Below are positions 25,865 through 34,570 of a stretch of DNA of 64,000 nucleotides, in pieces. The notes under the pieces are model-generated. The model was not told where the DNA came from, made no database searches, and was given only the letters and a program-made list of their open reading frames with translations. A program made the position numbers and the translations under genes. Position 1 is the stretch's first letter. Each line of letters starts with the position of its first letter. The stretch comes from Ignavibacteria bacterium (lineage in GTDB: Bacteria > Bacteroidota > Ignavibacteria > Kapaibacteriales > UBA4661): positions 124,001 to 188,000 of the forward strand of contig JACVZY010000059.1 in NCBI GenBank assembly GCA_014654705.1, in the 5' to 3' direction.

Positions 25865-27112
25865 ATGTCTGCAATAGCAACAGCCCCAAAAACAAATGGT
25901 ACCCACTCGAACGGTGCGCCCAAAAACGCTCAAGCCCCCAAACAAAGCGCCAACAACGCTTTTGACTACTACAACCTCGACGGCTTGTATTCCCCCGAAG
26001 AGCGTCTGATACGAGACACTGTGCGCTCCTTTGTGGACGATGAAGTTTCGCCCATCATCGAAGAACATTATCAAGCCGGAACCTTCCCGAAACACCTTGC
26101 CAAGCGCATGGCAGAACTTGGTGTATTCGGCATCACACTCCCGCACGAGTACGGATGCGCCGGAGCCAGCTACACCGCCTACGGACTGGCAATGCAAGAA
26201 CTTGAGCGCGGCGATTCCGGTTTGCGTTCCTACGCTTCGGTGCAAAGTTCGCTCGTCATGTACCCGATTTATGCCTACGGCAATGAAGAGCAGCGTAAAC
26301 ACTGGCTTCCAAAGTTGGCTTCGGCGGAGGCTATCGGCTGCTTCGGGCTGACCGAACCCGATCACGGCTCAAACCCTAACGGTATGATTACCAATGCTAA
26401 AAAAACCAGCAACGGCTTTCTGCTGAACGGCGCAAAAATGTGGATTACCAACGGCAATGTGGCTGATGTGGCTGTTGTGTGGGCAAAGTTGGACGGTGTT
26501 GTGCGTGGCTTCTTAGTTGAAAAAGGTACGCCGGGCTTCACAGCGCCGGAAATGAAAGGCAAACACTCGCTTCGTGCTTCCGCGACGGGCGAACTTGTGT
26601 TCCAGGATTGCGAAATTCCCGAAGCAAACTTGCTGCCGAACGTTTCAGGACTCAAAGGACCTCTTGGCTGCTTGACCCAAGCTCGTTACGGCATTTCGTG
26701 GGGCGCTCTGGGTGCTGCAATGGCGTGCTACGAATCCTCGTTGGACTATGCAAAAACGCGCATTCAGTTCGGTAAGCCAATCGCGGGCTTCCAACTTGTG
26801 CAAGAAAAACTCGTCTGGATGCTGAACGAAATTACCAAAGGGCAGCTGATGGCACACCGTCTGGGACAAATGAAAGATGCGGGCGAATCCACACCGCAGC
26901 ACGTCTCGATGGCAAAACGCAATAACGTCTGGATGGCGCTTGAAATAGCTCGTATCGCCCGCGACATTCACGGCGCAAACGGCATCTTGGGCGAATATCC
27001 TATCATGCGCCATATGGCAAACCTCGAGTCGGTTAAAACCTACGAGGGAACGCACGATATTCACACTCTGATTTTGGGTGCGGATATTACAGGTATTCAG
27101 GCATTTGAATAA
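25865..27112 (+). CDS. gcdH: Glutaryl-CoA dehydrogenase (acyl-CoA dehydrogenase family)
   Basis: A flavoenzyme that oxidises and decarboxylates glutaryl-CoA to crotonyl-CoA in lysine, tryptophan or aromatic breakdown. 415 residues; the first ~35 are a low-complexity Ala/Asn/Lys extension. The core tracks known glutaryl-CoA dehydrogenases closely: SYASVQSSLVMYPIYAYG with the substrate-binding Arg just before it, GCFGLTEPDHGS, GKHSLRASATGE, LTQARYGISWGALGA and TYEGTHDIHTLILG with the catalytic base Glu394. The match over these blocks favours this enzyme over a general acyl-CoA dehydrogenase. REP-like palindromes separate it from the PaaN-type gene; whether they share a pathway is inference. Confidence 0.93.
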   Translation: MSAIATAPKTNGTHSNGAPKNAQAPKQSANNAFDYYNLDGLYSPEERLIRDTVRSFVDDEVSPIIEEHYQAGTFPKHLAKRMAELGVFGITLPHEYGCAGASYTAYGLAMQELERGDSGLRSYASVQSSLVMYPIYAYGNEEQRKHWLPKLASAEAIGCFGLTEPDHGSNPNGMITNAKKTSNGFLLNGAKMWITNGNVADVAVVWAKLDGVVRGFLVEKGTPGFTAPEMKGKHSLRASATGELVFQDCEIPEANLLPNVSGLKGPLGCLTQARYGISWGALGAAMACYESSLDYAKTRIQFGKPIAGFQLVQEKLVWMLNEITKGQLMAHRLGQMKDAGESTPQHVSMAKRNNVWMALEIARIARDIHGANGILGEYPIMRHMANLESVKTYEGTHDIHTLILGADITGIQAFE

Positions 27113-27137
27113 ATAAAGAATCAAAATTTTGGTCTTC

Positions 27138-27213
27138 GGTGGCACAGACATTCCTGTCTGTGAGGTTTGAAGCGGTATTTAAGGACTACACAGGCAGGAA
27201 TGCCCGTGCCACC
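27138..27213. repeat. REP-like paired palindromes (copies A and B)
   Basis: Copy A (27138-27162) begins GGTGGCACAGACATTCC; inside it CACAGACA and TGTCTGTG form an 8-bp hairpin around TTCC. Copy B (27189-27213), read on the minus strand, matches A at 22 of 25 positions. A and B therefore form a large inverted repeat about 76 bp long, typical of paired REP elements. No transposase is nearby. Confidence 0.8.
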
Positions 27214-27267
27214 AAAAAATTGCACTCTTATTTTTGAACCATTTCTAAGCTCTTTTTTTTGATACCT

Positions 27268-27297
27268 TGTAGCACAGACAGGAATGTCCGTGCTACA
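27268..27297. repeat. REP-like palindrome (copy C)
   Basis: TGTAGCACAGACA (27268-27280), GGAA, TGTCCGTGCTACA (27285-27297): 12 of 13 positions pair. The core is the same as in copy B, but the outer bases are TGTAG instead of GGTGG. It ends 33 bp before the start codon of the PaaN-type gene. Confidence 0.8.
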
Positions 27298-27330
27298 GAG
27301 ATAGCACTTTCAACTACATCTCTAGTTACC

Positions 27331-29010
27331 ATGACCCTCACAGAACTCACCCAAAAACACAGCGAAACGCTCGATAAAGCCGTTCAAGCAAACATTTCAC
27401 GCGAATACTTCGCGCATTGGAACGAATCGCCCAGCAAAAAAGTCTATGGCGAAACCGCATCCGAAGAAGGCGAAGCAGCCTTCAAAGCCTCACTGCACCA
27501 CAAGTTCACACGCCTTCAGCAGGCAGGCGAAACCGGATGGCACGGCGAGGAAGAATCTCCCTTTGGCTTCGGGCTTGGTGTGCAGTACCCGACGTTTACG
27601 ATTGAACATCTCATCACGAGTGCTCACAACGCCAAAAAGCAATGGCAGCGCCTTTCCCCGACTGACCGCGCCGTTGTGCTCATTGAAGCATTGGAGCGGG
27701 CTGGCACGGGCAAAACGTTCTTCGAGATTGCGTATTCGACCATGCACACTGCGGGGCAGAGTTTTGCGATGTCCTTCCAAGCGTCGGGTCCACACTCGTT
27801 CGACCGTGCATTGGAGGCGCTTGCGCTTGGTTTTAGCGAACAGGCGCAATTTGTTACCGAAGCAACGTGGGTCAAACCTGCCGGAGCTGCCAACATCACT
27901 GTTAAGAAGAATTTTCACATCGTGCCCAAAGGCATCGGTTTGGTGATTGGTTGCTCCACCTTTCCGGTCTGGAACACGCTTCCGGGCTTGTTTGCCAGTC
28001 TTGTTACGGGGAACCCCGTTATCGTGAAGCCTCATCCGAAATCGGTTTTGGCGATTGCTGTCGTTGTGGCAAGTATGCAAGAGACGTTCAAGGATTTGGG
28101 TTTAGACCCACATTTGGTGCAACTTGCTGCCGATAGCAGTGCAAACCCGCTTACGCTCACGCTTTCGGAGCATCCTGCGGTAAATGTGATTGATTTTACG
28201 GGTGGTGCGTTTGGTAATACGATTGAGGAAATCGGACGCAAGCACGGTAAAGCGGTCTTCACGGAAAAAGCGGGCGTGAATGGTGTAATTTTGGAAAGTG
28301 TTGAGAACCTTGATGCAGTGCTGGACAACCTTGCTTTTACGCTGTCGCTCTATAGCGGGCAGATGTGTACTACGTCGCAGAACTTTTTCATCAATAAACA
28401 CGGCGTAAAAGAAGGCGATACCGTTGTTCCCTTCGATGAAGTAGCGCAGCGCTTTGCCGCAAAAATAGATGCGCTTGTGAACAATCCGAAAATGTCCGCT
28501 ATCACCGGTGGCATACAGAGTGAAATCACCTACAAGCGTGTGGCAGAAGCAAAAGCACTTGGACTGAAGGTTGTGCGCGATTCCCAGCCCGTTCCGCAAG
28601 GCGGCTTTGATAACGCTCGGACGGCATCGCCGCTACTTTTGCAAGCAGATGCGGCGCAGCATGACAAATATGAGCACGAATGGTTCGGTCCCATTAGTTT
28701 CCTTATCCCGACCGACGGCTTCGACCACAGCTTGCACCTGCTCTTGCGCAGTCTGAAGCACAAAGGAGCGCTCACGACGCTTGTCTATACCACCGACGCA
28801 GCGCAGCGCGAACAAGCCGAAGATGCTATCATCTTCGAGGGCAAAGCGCCTGTGGCATTCAATTACGTGGGTGGAATTTTTGTCAATCAATCCTCCGCCT
28901 TTAGTGATTTCCACGGCGCAGGTGCAAATCCGGCGGGCAATGCGTCCTTTGCCGATGCCTCCTTCGTTACCAATCGTTTTAATGTCATTGGCGCACGAGA
29001 AGTGGCATGA
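27331..29010 (+). CDS. paaN: PaaN-type aldehyde dehydrogenase family protein
   Basis: The ATG at 27331 is chosen; the frame extends upstream through a REP-like palindrome, which is not coding. 559 residues, close to the PaaN (phenylacetate degradation) family. It has an aldehyde dehydrogenase fold: PKGIGLVIGCSTFPVWNTLPGL, GNPVIVKPHPKS, FTGGAFGN, FTEKAGVNGVI (catalytic Glu region) and LYSGQMCTTSQNFFI with the nucleophile Cys. In phenylacetate breakdown these proteins oxidise the ring-opened semialdehyde. No paaABCDE, paaK or paaG gene is in the window, so the pathway assignment rests on family only; another CoA-linked aldehyde is possible. Confidence 0.85.
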   Translation: MTLTELTQKHSETLDKAVQANISREYFAHWNESPSKKVYGETASEEGEAAFKASLHHKFTRLQQAGETGWHGEEESPFGFGLGVQYPTFTIEHLITSAHNAKKQWQRLSPTDRAVVLIEALERAGTGKTFFEIAYSTMHTAGQSFAMSFQASGPHSFDRALEALALGFSEQAQFVTEATWVKPAGAANITVKKNFHIVPKGIGLVIGCSTFPVWNTLPGLFASLVTGNPVIVKPHPKSVLAIAVVVASMQETFKDLGLDPHLVQLAADSSANPLTLTLSEHPAVNVIDFTGGAFGNTIEEIGRKHGKAVFTEKAGVNGVILESVENLDAVLDNLAFTLSLYSGQMCTTSQNFFINKHGVKEGDTVVPFDEVAQRFAAKIDALVNNPKMSAITGGIQSEITYKRVAEAKALGLKVVRDSQPVPQGGFDNARTASPLLLQADAAQHDKYEHEWFGPISFLIPTDGFDHSLHLLLRSLKHKGALTTLVYTTDAAQREQAEDAIIFEGKAPVAFNYVGGIFVNQSSAFSDFHGAGANPAGNASFADASFVTNRFNVIGAREVA

Positions 29011-29143
29011 ACCAGTCTTGAATGAGATTGCAAGCGTTATAGAGCCATTCTTTGTAAAAAAGCCTGCCTCCCAAAAGGTACTGCTTCCTTTTGCTCTGTA
29101 CGCAATAAGCAACAATTAGCTCTGAGGGAATGATACAAAACTG

Positions 29144-29172
29144 CAAAAGCCGTTCTTTATGGACGGCTTTTG
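29144..29172. terminator. Hairpin, probable terminator after paaN
   Basis: CAAAAGCCGT (29144-29153) / ACGGCTTTTG (29163-29172), a perfect 10-bp stem with loop TCTTTATGG. T residues lie in the 3' arm. It sits in the 276-bp gap between paaN and the Uma2 gene, which shows no other gene. Confidence 0.65.
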
Positions 29173-29236
29173 TGTTGTGTGTGGTAGTGTTTGTGCCGTC
29201 CCGCAGTTTGATGTTCCGGTTATCACGGAGATTCGG

Positions 29237-29244
29237 TATTTTTG
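29237..29244 (+). promoter_or_regulatory. TAnnTTTG box, candidate Uma2 promoter
   Basis: TATTTTTG, an exact match to the Bacteroidota -7 element, 42 bp before the ATG at 29287. Confidence 0.5.
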
Positions 29245-29286
29245 CAGGTCAACCCGTTTTTCATTTGACTTCCCCGAGGCTTTGCC

Positions 29287-29856
29287 ATGACGACCACGTT
29301 TGATGATTCCGAAGTACTCGCTCCGCCGAACTCGCTGGCAGAGTATTTGATCATGCCCGAAGGACCGCCATACTACGAATTTATCAACGGAGTAGCACAT
29401 TTTATACCCTCGCCAACTACCACGCATCAACGTATTCTGCGTAGAATATGCCGTCTCATGGATTTGTTTGTAGAAGCGCACGGACTTGGACAAGTTCTCT
29501 TTGCGCCGCTTGACGTGTATTTGAGTGATGAAGAATACTATCAACCCGATATGCTTTTTGTTTCTAACGAGCGAAAAAGTATTATTCAAGAACGCATCTA
29601 TGGCGCACCAGACCTTGTTGTAGAGGTGCTTTCTCCGTCTAACGGCTACAAGGATTTGACGCACAAAAAGCGGATGTATGAGGCGTTTGGTGTGCGTGAG
29701 TATTGGATTCTCGACCCGTTGGAAAAAGCCGTTGAAGTCTTGTTTAACGCCGAAAACGGCTTTCAAATTGCATCAAAAGCCTATAGCAAGGGCTTTGTTC
29801 AATCCCAGATTTTAAGCGGTTTTGCGGTTGATGTCGAACAACTTTTTGCGGAATAA
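29287..29856 (+). CDS. Uma2 family (DUF820) PD-(D/E)XK nuclease-like protein
   Basis: 189 residues, normal length. The Uma2 core is plain: YYEFINGVAHFIPSPTTTHQ near the N-terminus, YYQPDMLFVS with the metal-binding Asp, PDLVVEVLSPS with the Glu, and the conserved KKRMYEAFGVREYWILDP after it. The family has a restriction-endonuclease-like fold and occurs in many copies in cyanobacteria and Bacteroidota/Chlorobiota; its substrate and role are not established. A gene for an unknown membrane protein follows after 11 bp, probably on the same transcript. Confidence 0.92.
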   Translation: MTTTFDDSEVLAPPNSLAEYLIMPEGPPYYEFINGVAHFIPSPTTTHQRILRRICRLMDLFVEAHGLGQVLFAPLDVYLSDEEYYQPDMLFVSNERKSIIQERIYGAPDLVVEVLSPSNGYKDLTHKKRMYEAFGVREYWILDPLEKAVEVLFNAENGFQIASKAYSKGFVQSQILSGFAVDVEQLFAE

Positions 29857-29867
29857 ATATTTGAGCA

Positions 29868-30470
29868 ATGAAAGCCACAAGCATTGTTGCAAAACCATAC
29901 ATCGTGATAAACCGCATGAATACTCGTGATTTCAAATTGTACATTCTCAAGACGCTGGGCGTAGCATCACTCATGGCTTTGGGTGCGGTTTTTCTGGTTC
30001 TTGCTGCGACGTTTACGTCAAGTAAAAGCCTGAAAAACTATCGTCCTGCTTTCAAGATATATGATAAGAGATGGGAGTATAATGTCGATATAGATAGATT
30101 CTTCCCGAAAGCCAACGATTCTTTTGCACGACGATTCGGACCCAAACCAAATCTAGATATTCATTCTTGCCCTCCTTATGTATTTCGATATTTAATTCGA
30201 GACTATAACCCGACAGGTATTGAATACATAGTTTGGAATGAACCGATGACACTGGGTTTGGTTGCTGCAGAGAAAGCGGGTATTTCTTACAGCACCATTC
30301 AATTATACTACGATGTGTACCACAGGGCAAATTTTAAGGACGGCAGACACAATCTACTTAACGCAACATCGTACAGTCCGGCCCCGAACTATTATCCTCA
30401 TAATAACATCTACTACGGTTTAACAATATCCGAAGAGTTACGGTCAAAAGTTTTTCCCAAGTCACAATAA
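29868..30470 (+). CDS. Unknown single-span membrane protein
   Basis: I do not recognise this protein. 200 residues from the ATG at 29868; a start at 29916 (MNTRDFKLY) would remove 16 residues and is equally reasonable. One hydrophobic helix (about 29-48, LGVASLMALGAVFLVLAATF) is followed by a polar, Tyr- and Asn-rich domain outside the membrane (YYPHNNIYYGLTISEEL near the end). No cysteine pair or catalytic motif stands out. It follows the Uma2 gene by 11 bp and precedes valS by 47 bp. Composition leans to A/T compared with valS. Confidence 0.6.
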   Translation: MKATSIVAKPYIVINRMNTRDFKLYILKTLGVASLMALGAVFLVLAATFTSSKSLKNYRPAFKIYDKRWEYNVDIDRFFPKANDSFARRFGPKPNLDIHSCPPYVFRYLIRDYNPTGIEYIVWNEPMTLGLVAAEKAGISYSTIQLYYDVYHRANFKDGRHNLLNATSYSPAPNYYPHNNIYYGLTISEELRSKVFPKSQ

Positions 30471-30517
30471 GCGAATCATTGTTATCAAACACCATATCAT
30501 ATCAACTCTGAATACCC

Positions 30518-33313
30518 ATGACCAACGAACTACCCAAAGCATATTCCCCCGCCGATACCGAACAAAAATGGTATAAATACTGGATTGAGCGCAATCTTTT
30601 TGCTGCTTCGGACACCTCACCAAAGCCCGCGTACAGTGTGCTGATGCCGCCCCCAAATGTAACGGGGATGTTGCATTTCGGGCATATTCTGAACCACACT
30701 ATTCAAGACATCTACATTCGCTGGAACCGCATGAAAGGCAAGGAATCATGCTGGTTTCCGGGAACCGACCATGCGGGTATTGCAACCGAATCCAAAGTCG
30801 TGCAGCAGCTTCGCAAAGAAGGCGTGAAGCGGCAGGACTTGGGACGCGAGAAGTTCTTGGAGCGCGTTTGGCAGTGGAAAGAGCAGTACGGCGGTATTAT
30901 TTTCGACCAACTCCGTGCGCTGGGCAATTCCAGCGATTGGGCGCGAAATATCTTCACGATGGATGCGCACTCCTACCAAGCCGTGCAGGAAGTGTTTATT
31001 CAGCTTTTTGATGAGGGACTCATTTATCGCGGCAAGCGTATCATCAACTGGTCGCCGGCAGCACAATCAGCACTTTCAGATGAAGAAGTGCAGTGGCGTG
31101 AGGTGAAAGAGTATATGTACACGCTGCGGTATGAATTCGAGGGTGACACCACGATTGAAATGCAACGCACTATCACGGAAACCGCCGAAGACGGCACGGC
31201 GACAAAGCGCGTCGTTACGGAGCGCGTGAACTGTCTCGCCGTTGCCACAGCCCGCCCCGAAACGCTTTTCGGCGATGTGGCGGTGGCGGTGAATCCCAAA
31301 GATGAACGGTATAAAGCGCTTATCGGGAAACGTGTTCGTGTGCCGCTTTCGGGGCAATTTGTGCCGATTATTGCCGATGATTACGCCGATCCCGAATTTG
31401 GAACGGGGTGCGTAAAAATTACTCCTGCGCATGATCCGAATGACTTTATGGTCGGAGAGCGTCATGGTTTAGCGCTTCTGAACACCATCAATCCCGACGG
31501 TACGCTGAATGAACTCACGGGTGAATTTCAAGGCGTAGAGCGCTTTGCAGCCCGCAAGGCGATTGTAGAGAAATTGAAAGCGCAAGATTTGGTCGAGGAA
31601 ATCAAGGATTACACGCACAACGTTGGCTATTCCGAGCGTGGTGGCGAGCCGATTGAGCCATATCTCAGCGACCAATGGTTTGTGCAGATGAAGCCCCTTG
31701 CCGAACCCGCTTTGAAAGCCGTACAGGAGGGCAAAGTGAAATTTTATCCCGAACATTGGGTAAAAACCTACGAACACTGGATGAACGGCATCAAGGATTG
31801 GTGTATCTCGCGCCAACTCTGGTGGGGAATCCGTATTCCTGCCTACTACGCCGAAGATGGACGCGTAACGGCTGCACGCTCGGAAGCCGAAGCACGGCAA
31901 AAGCTGGGCTTAAGCGCTGATGCACCCTTGCGTCAGGAAGATGACGTATTCGACACGTGGTTTTCGTCAAACATTTGGCCCCTCACCACGATGGGCTGGG
32001 ACGGTACAAAAGCTACTGCCAGCACGCCCACGATGCAGAAATTTTTGCCAACAGACCTGTTAGTAACAGGTCCCGACATTATTTTCTTCTGGGTGGCGCG
32101 GATGATTATGTTCAATCTGAAGTTTCACGGCGAAGTGCCGTTCAAGGATGTGTATTTTACCAGCATCATTCGCGACGCAAAGGGACGCAAACTCTCGAAG
32201 TCGCTTGGTAACTCGCCCGATCCGTTGCCGCTTATTGCGAAATATGGTGCGGATGCAATGCGCTTCACGATGATAAACGCTGCGCCGATTGGACAGGATG
32301 TACGTTTGCAAATCAATGAAAAAACTGGTGATATTGAATCGTTGGAATTGGGGCGAAATTTTGCCAACAAAGTCTGGAATGCCGCACGATTCCTGATGAT
32401 GAAGCGCGAAGAAGCATTTGCAGATCTTGACCCGATGCAGAGAGCGCTTTCCACTAATATCCTCAAAGATGAGGCACAAAGCCTTTCGGATAAATGGATT
32501 CTCGCGCGATTCCATGCCACCATCCGCGAAACGCAGCAGCAACTTGAGTCGTACAAACTGCATGATTATGCCCGCACGATGTACCAATTCATCTGGAATG
32601 ACTTTTGCGATTGGTATGTGGAAGTGGTTAAAATCCGCATGAATGCTTCCTCGGACAAAAATTACAATCGTGCGCTGATTAACTTTGCCATTAACCTTTT
32701 CGACGGTGTTCTTCGGCTTCTGCACCCGATTATGCCTTTTGCCACCGAAGAAATCTGGCAAGCGCTCACGAAACGCGACGACGGCGCGAGTATATGTGTT
32801 GCGCCCGTTCCATCTGCTCCTGATGTGCCGGATGCCGCGTCACTAGAGCGTTTTGGCAAAGTGCAGTATATCGTTGAGCAAATACGCGCTCTCAGAGGCT
32901 TGATGAATATTCAGCCCGCCGAGAAATTGCCCGTAACTATTTCTTGTATGAGCGAGGAAATACACGCTCTTGCGGACGACCAAGCGGCAATCATCAAGGC
33001 AATGACACGCGCTTCGGAGCTTGTGGTCGGCGTTTCGGCGGCAAAGCCGGAAGGCAGCGTGTCGGCGGTTGCACAAGGCGTGGAAATATTTTTGACCGTG
33101 AAAGGTGCGGTAGATTTTGCCGAAGAGCGCAAGCGTCTCGAAAAAGAACTCACGCGCTTGGAAGGCTTTGCAAAGTCCATTGAAACGAAACTTGCGAATG
33201 AAAAATTCGTCGCTAACGCTGCGCCGGAAATTGTCGAATACGAGCGCGAAAAGCTGGCAAGCGCGAAAGATTCGGTGATGAAAATTCGGGCGAATATTCA
33301 AGAATTGGCGTAG
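30518..33313 (+). CDS. valS: Valyl-tRNA synthetase
   Basis: Class I synthetase charging tRNA-Val, with an editing domain. 931 residues. The HIGH motif is HFGH (53-56, in NVTGMLHFGHILNH) and the KMSKS motif is KLSKS (558-562, in GRKLSKSLGNSPDPL). The editing (CP1) insert carries the usual ARPETLFGDVAV and GTGCVKITPAHDPND. The anticodon-binding domain (about 650-800) and a C-terminal coiled coil (ERKRLEKELTRLEGFAKS) complete the bacterial type. Two small genes, DUF4160 and DUF2442, follow after only 9 bp. Confidence 0.97.
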   Translation: MTNELPKAYSPADTEQKWYKYWIERNLFAASDTSPKPAYSVLMPPPNVTGMLHFGHILNHTIQDIYIRWNRMKGKESCWFPGTDHAGIATESKVVQQLRKEGVKRQDLGREKFLERVWQWKEQYGGIIFDQLRALGNSSDWARNIFTMDAHSYQAVQEVFIQLFDEGLIYRGKRIINWSPAAQSALSDEEVQWREVKEYMYTLRYEFEGDTTIEMQRTITETAEDGTATKRVVTERVNCLAVATARPETLFGDVAVAVNPKDERYKALIGKRVRVPLSGQFVPIIADDYADPEFGTGCVKITPAHDPNDFMVGERHGLALLNTINPDGTLNELTGEFQGVERFAARKAIVEKLKAQDLVEEIKDYTHNVGYSERGGEPIEPYLSDQWFVQMKPLAEPALKAVQEGKVKFYPEHWVKTYEHWMNGIKDWCISRQLWWGIRIPAYYAEDGRVTAARSEAEARQKLGLSADAPLRQEDDVFDTWFSSNIWPLTTMGWDGTKATASTPTMQKFLPTDLLVTGPDIIFFWVARMIMFNLKFHGEVPFKDVYFTSIIRDAKGRKLSKSLGNSPDPLPLIAKYGADAMRFTMINAAPIGQDVRLQINEKTGDIESLELGRNFANKVWNAARFLMMKREEAFADLDPMQRALSTNILKDEAQSLSDKWILARFHATIRETQQQLESYKLHDYARTMYQFIWNDFCDWYVEVVKIRMNASSDKNYNRALINFAINLFDGVLRLLHPIMPFATEEIWQALTKRDDGASICVAPVPSAPDVPDAASLERFGKVQYIVEQIRALRGLMNIQPAEKLPVTISCMSEEIHALADDQAAIIKAMTRASELVVGVSAAKPEGSVSAVAQGVEIFLTVKGAVDFAEERKRLEKELTRLEGFAKSIETKLANEKFVANAAPEIVEYEREKLASAKDSVMKIRANIQELA

Positions 33314-33322
33314 GAGCTAGAT

Positions 33323-33592
33323 ATGGCAGTCCTTTCAATGTTCTATGGTATTATCGTTTCGATGTACTATTTTGACAATCGTCAGCATAAGTTACCGCAT
33401 ATTCACGTGCGATACCAAGACCACGAAGCTGTTATTGCTATTGAGGATGGTGTTGTGCTTGAAGGTGATTTACCTGGTAACAAAATGAAGTTGATTCAAG
33501 CATGGGTAGAATTACACAAAGACGACCTGATAGCCAATTGGTCATTAGCAATCTCCGGTGAAGGAGTCTTCAAAATTGATCCGTTACGATAA
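33323..33592 (+). CDS. DUF4160 small protein
   Basis: 89 residues. The DUF4160 signature is visible: SMYYFDNRQHKLPHIHVRYQ, then the short acidic strand pair AVIAIEDGVVLEGDLP and WVELHKDDLIANW. The function of this family is unknown. Members are very often found directly beside a DUF2442 gene, as here (12 bp downstream), and the pair has the size and arrangement of a toxin-antitoxin module; that is inference, not proven. It starts 9 bp behind valS and may be read from the valS transcript. Confidence 0.88.
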   Translation: MAVLSMFYGIIVSMYYFDNRQHKLPHIHVRYQDHEAVIAIEDGVVLEGDLPGNKMKLIQAWVELHKDDLIANWSLAISGEGVFKIDPLR

Positions 33593-33604
33593 TTTCAAAG
33601 TACT

Positions 33605-33880
33605 ATGAAAAATCCTCGTATTCAATCCGTTCAAGCGCAGCAAAATTACACACTTATCTTACTCTTCGATAATGGTGAAGAGCGTGTTTTTGACGTAAAG
33701 CCATTTCTGGATAAGGGTATTTTTCGAGATTTGCAAAATGTCCGCATATTCAGTTCAGTCAAGCCGTTTCTAGGAAGTATTCAGTGGTCAAACGGTGCTG
33801 ATTTTTGCCCGGATATGCTTTATGAAGAGAGTATTTCGCTCGTAAGCGGTTCTCTTGGAAGGTATGAAAAAGCGCTGTGA
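33605..33880 (+). CDS. DUF2442 small protein
   Basis: 91 residues matching the DUF2442 pattern: YTLILLFDNGEERVFDVKPFLDK in the first half and VKPFLGSIQWSNGADFCPDMLYEES in the second. In this family the segment after IQW...G.D..P..LYE is the most conserved; some members are followed by a DNA-binding domain, which is absent here. Function unknown. It is the partner of the DUF4160 gene 12 bp upstream. Confidence 0.88.
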   Translation: MKNPRIQSVQAQQNYTLILLFDNGEERVFDVKPFLDKGIFRDLQNVRIFSSVKPFLGSIQWSNGADFCPDMLYEESISLVSGSLGRYEKAL

Positions 33881-33956
33881 ATTTTTAAGGTCATGTGACT
33901 TTTTCTTGTTCCGCGACTCTTCCTCTCTATATCACCTATTTTTTTGAATAACCGTC

Positions 33957-34532
33957 ATGCAATCAATATCAGTTTTTTTGAGCAGAGCCCGCTTTCTGAG
34001 CGGGTTTTGCTTCTTGTTTGTCGTCTGGTGTTTTGCTTCTATTACTGTGGCGCAAACTCCGAAGTCCACCAAAAGCAAGAACGTTTCTAAGACTCTCGTC
34101 GAAATTATCACCTTCGACCGCCTCCAAGCGCTCATGCAGCCGAATCCCGACACGGTGCGCATTATTAACTTCTGGGCGACGACCTGTCGTCCGTGCATTG
34201 AAGAAATGCCGTCATTTGACCGATTCCACCGTGAATACTCTCTGTCGAAGGACGGACAAAAAACCGTGCAGGTTCTTTTTGTTAGCCTTGATTTCAAAAG
34301 AGATATGGAAACCAAGGTTGTTCCCTTCGTGAAAAAGCGCGGCATTCAGGCTCCGGTTGTTTTTCTGGGACCGCCCAAAAGCGCAGAGATTGATGGTGTA
34401 GATGCGTCGTGGTCGGGTTCAATGCCCGCAACATTGATTATTGGGACGAAGGCAGGTCAGCGGTCGTTCTACGAAAAAAAAATGGAGTATGATGAACTGA
34501 AAGATTTTGTTAAGACATATTTATTTCCGTAG
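33957..34532 (+). CDS. Exported TlpA-like thioredoxin-fold protein
   Basis: 191 residues with a signal peptide (hydrophobic 13-31, ending TVAQ). The thioredoxin fold starts at about 55: INFWATTCRPCIEEMPSF contains the redox CRPC pair, and GSMPATLII is the cis-Pro loop. Proteins of this kind act as periplasmic thiol-disulfide oxidoreductases, for example in cytochrome c maturation or repair of secreted proteins. A second redox-type protein gene starts 38 bp downstream, so they may form one unit. Confidence 0.9.
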   Translation: MQSISVFLSRARFLSGFCFLFVVWCFASITVAQTPKSTKSKNVSKTLVEIITFDRLQALMQPNPDTVRIINFWATTCRPCIEEMPSFDRFHREYSLSKDGQKTVQVLFVSLDFKRDMETKVVPFVKKRGIQAPVVFLGPPKSAEIDGVDASWSGSMPATLIIGTKAGQRSFYEKKMEYDELKDFVKTYLFP

Positions 34533-34570
34533 TTTAGTAGTCTTTTTTGTTAAACTATCTGTTACAATAA

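Noticed and set aside
27138-27297. A CRISPR array
   Set aside because: Only three palindromic units in opposite orientations, with irregular spacing and no constant repeat-spacer pattern or cas genes.
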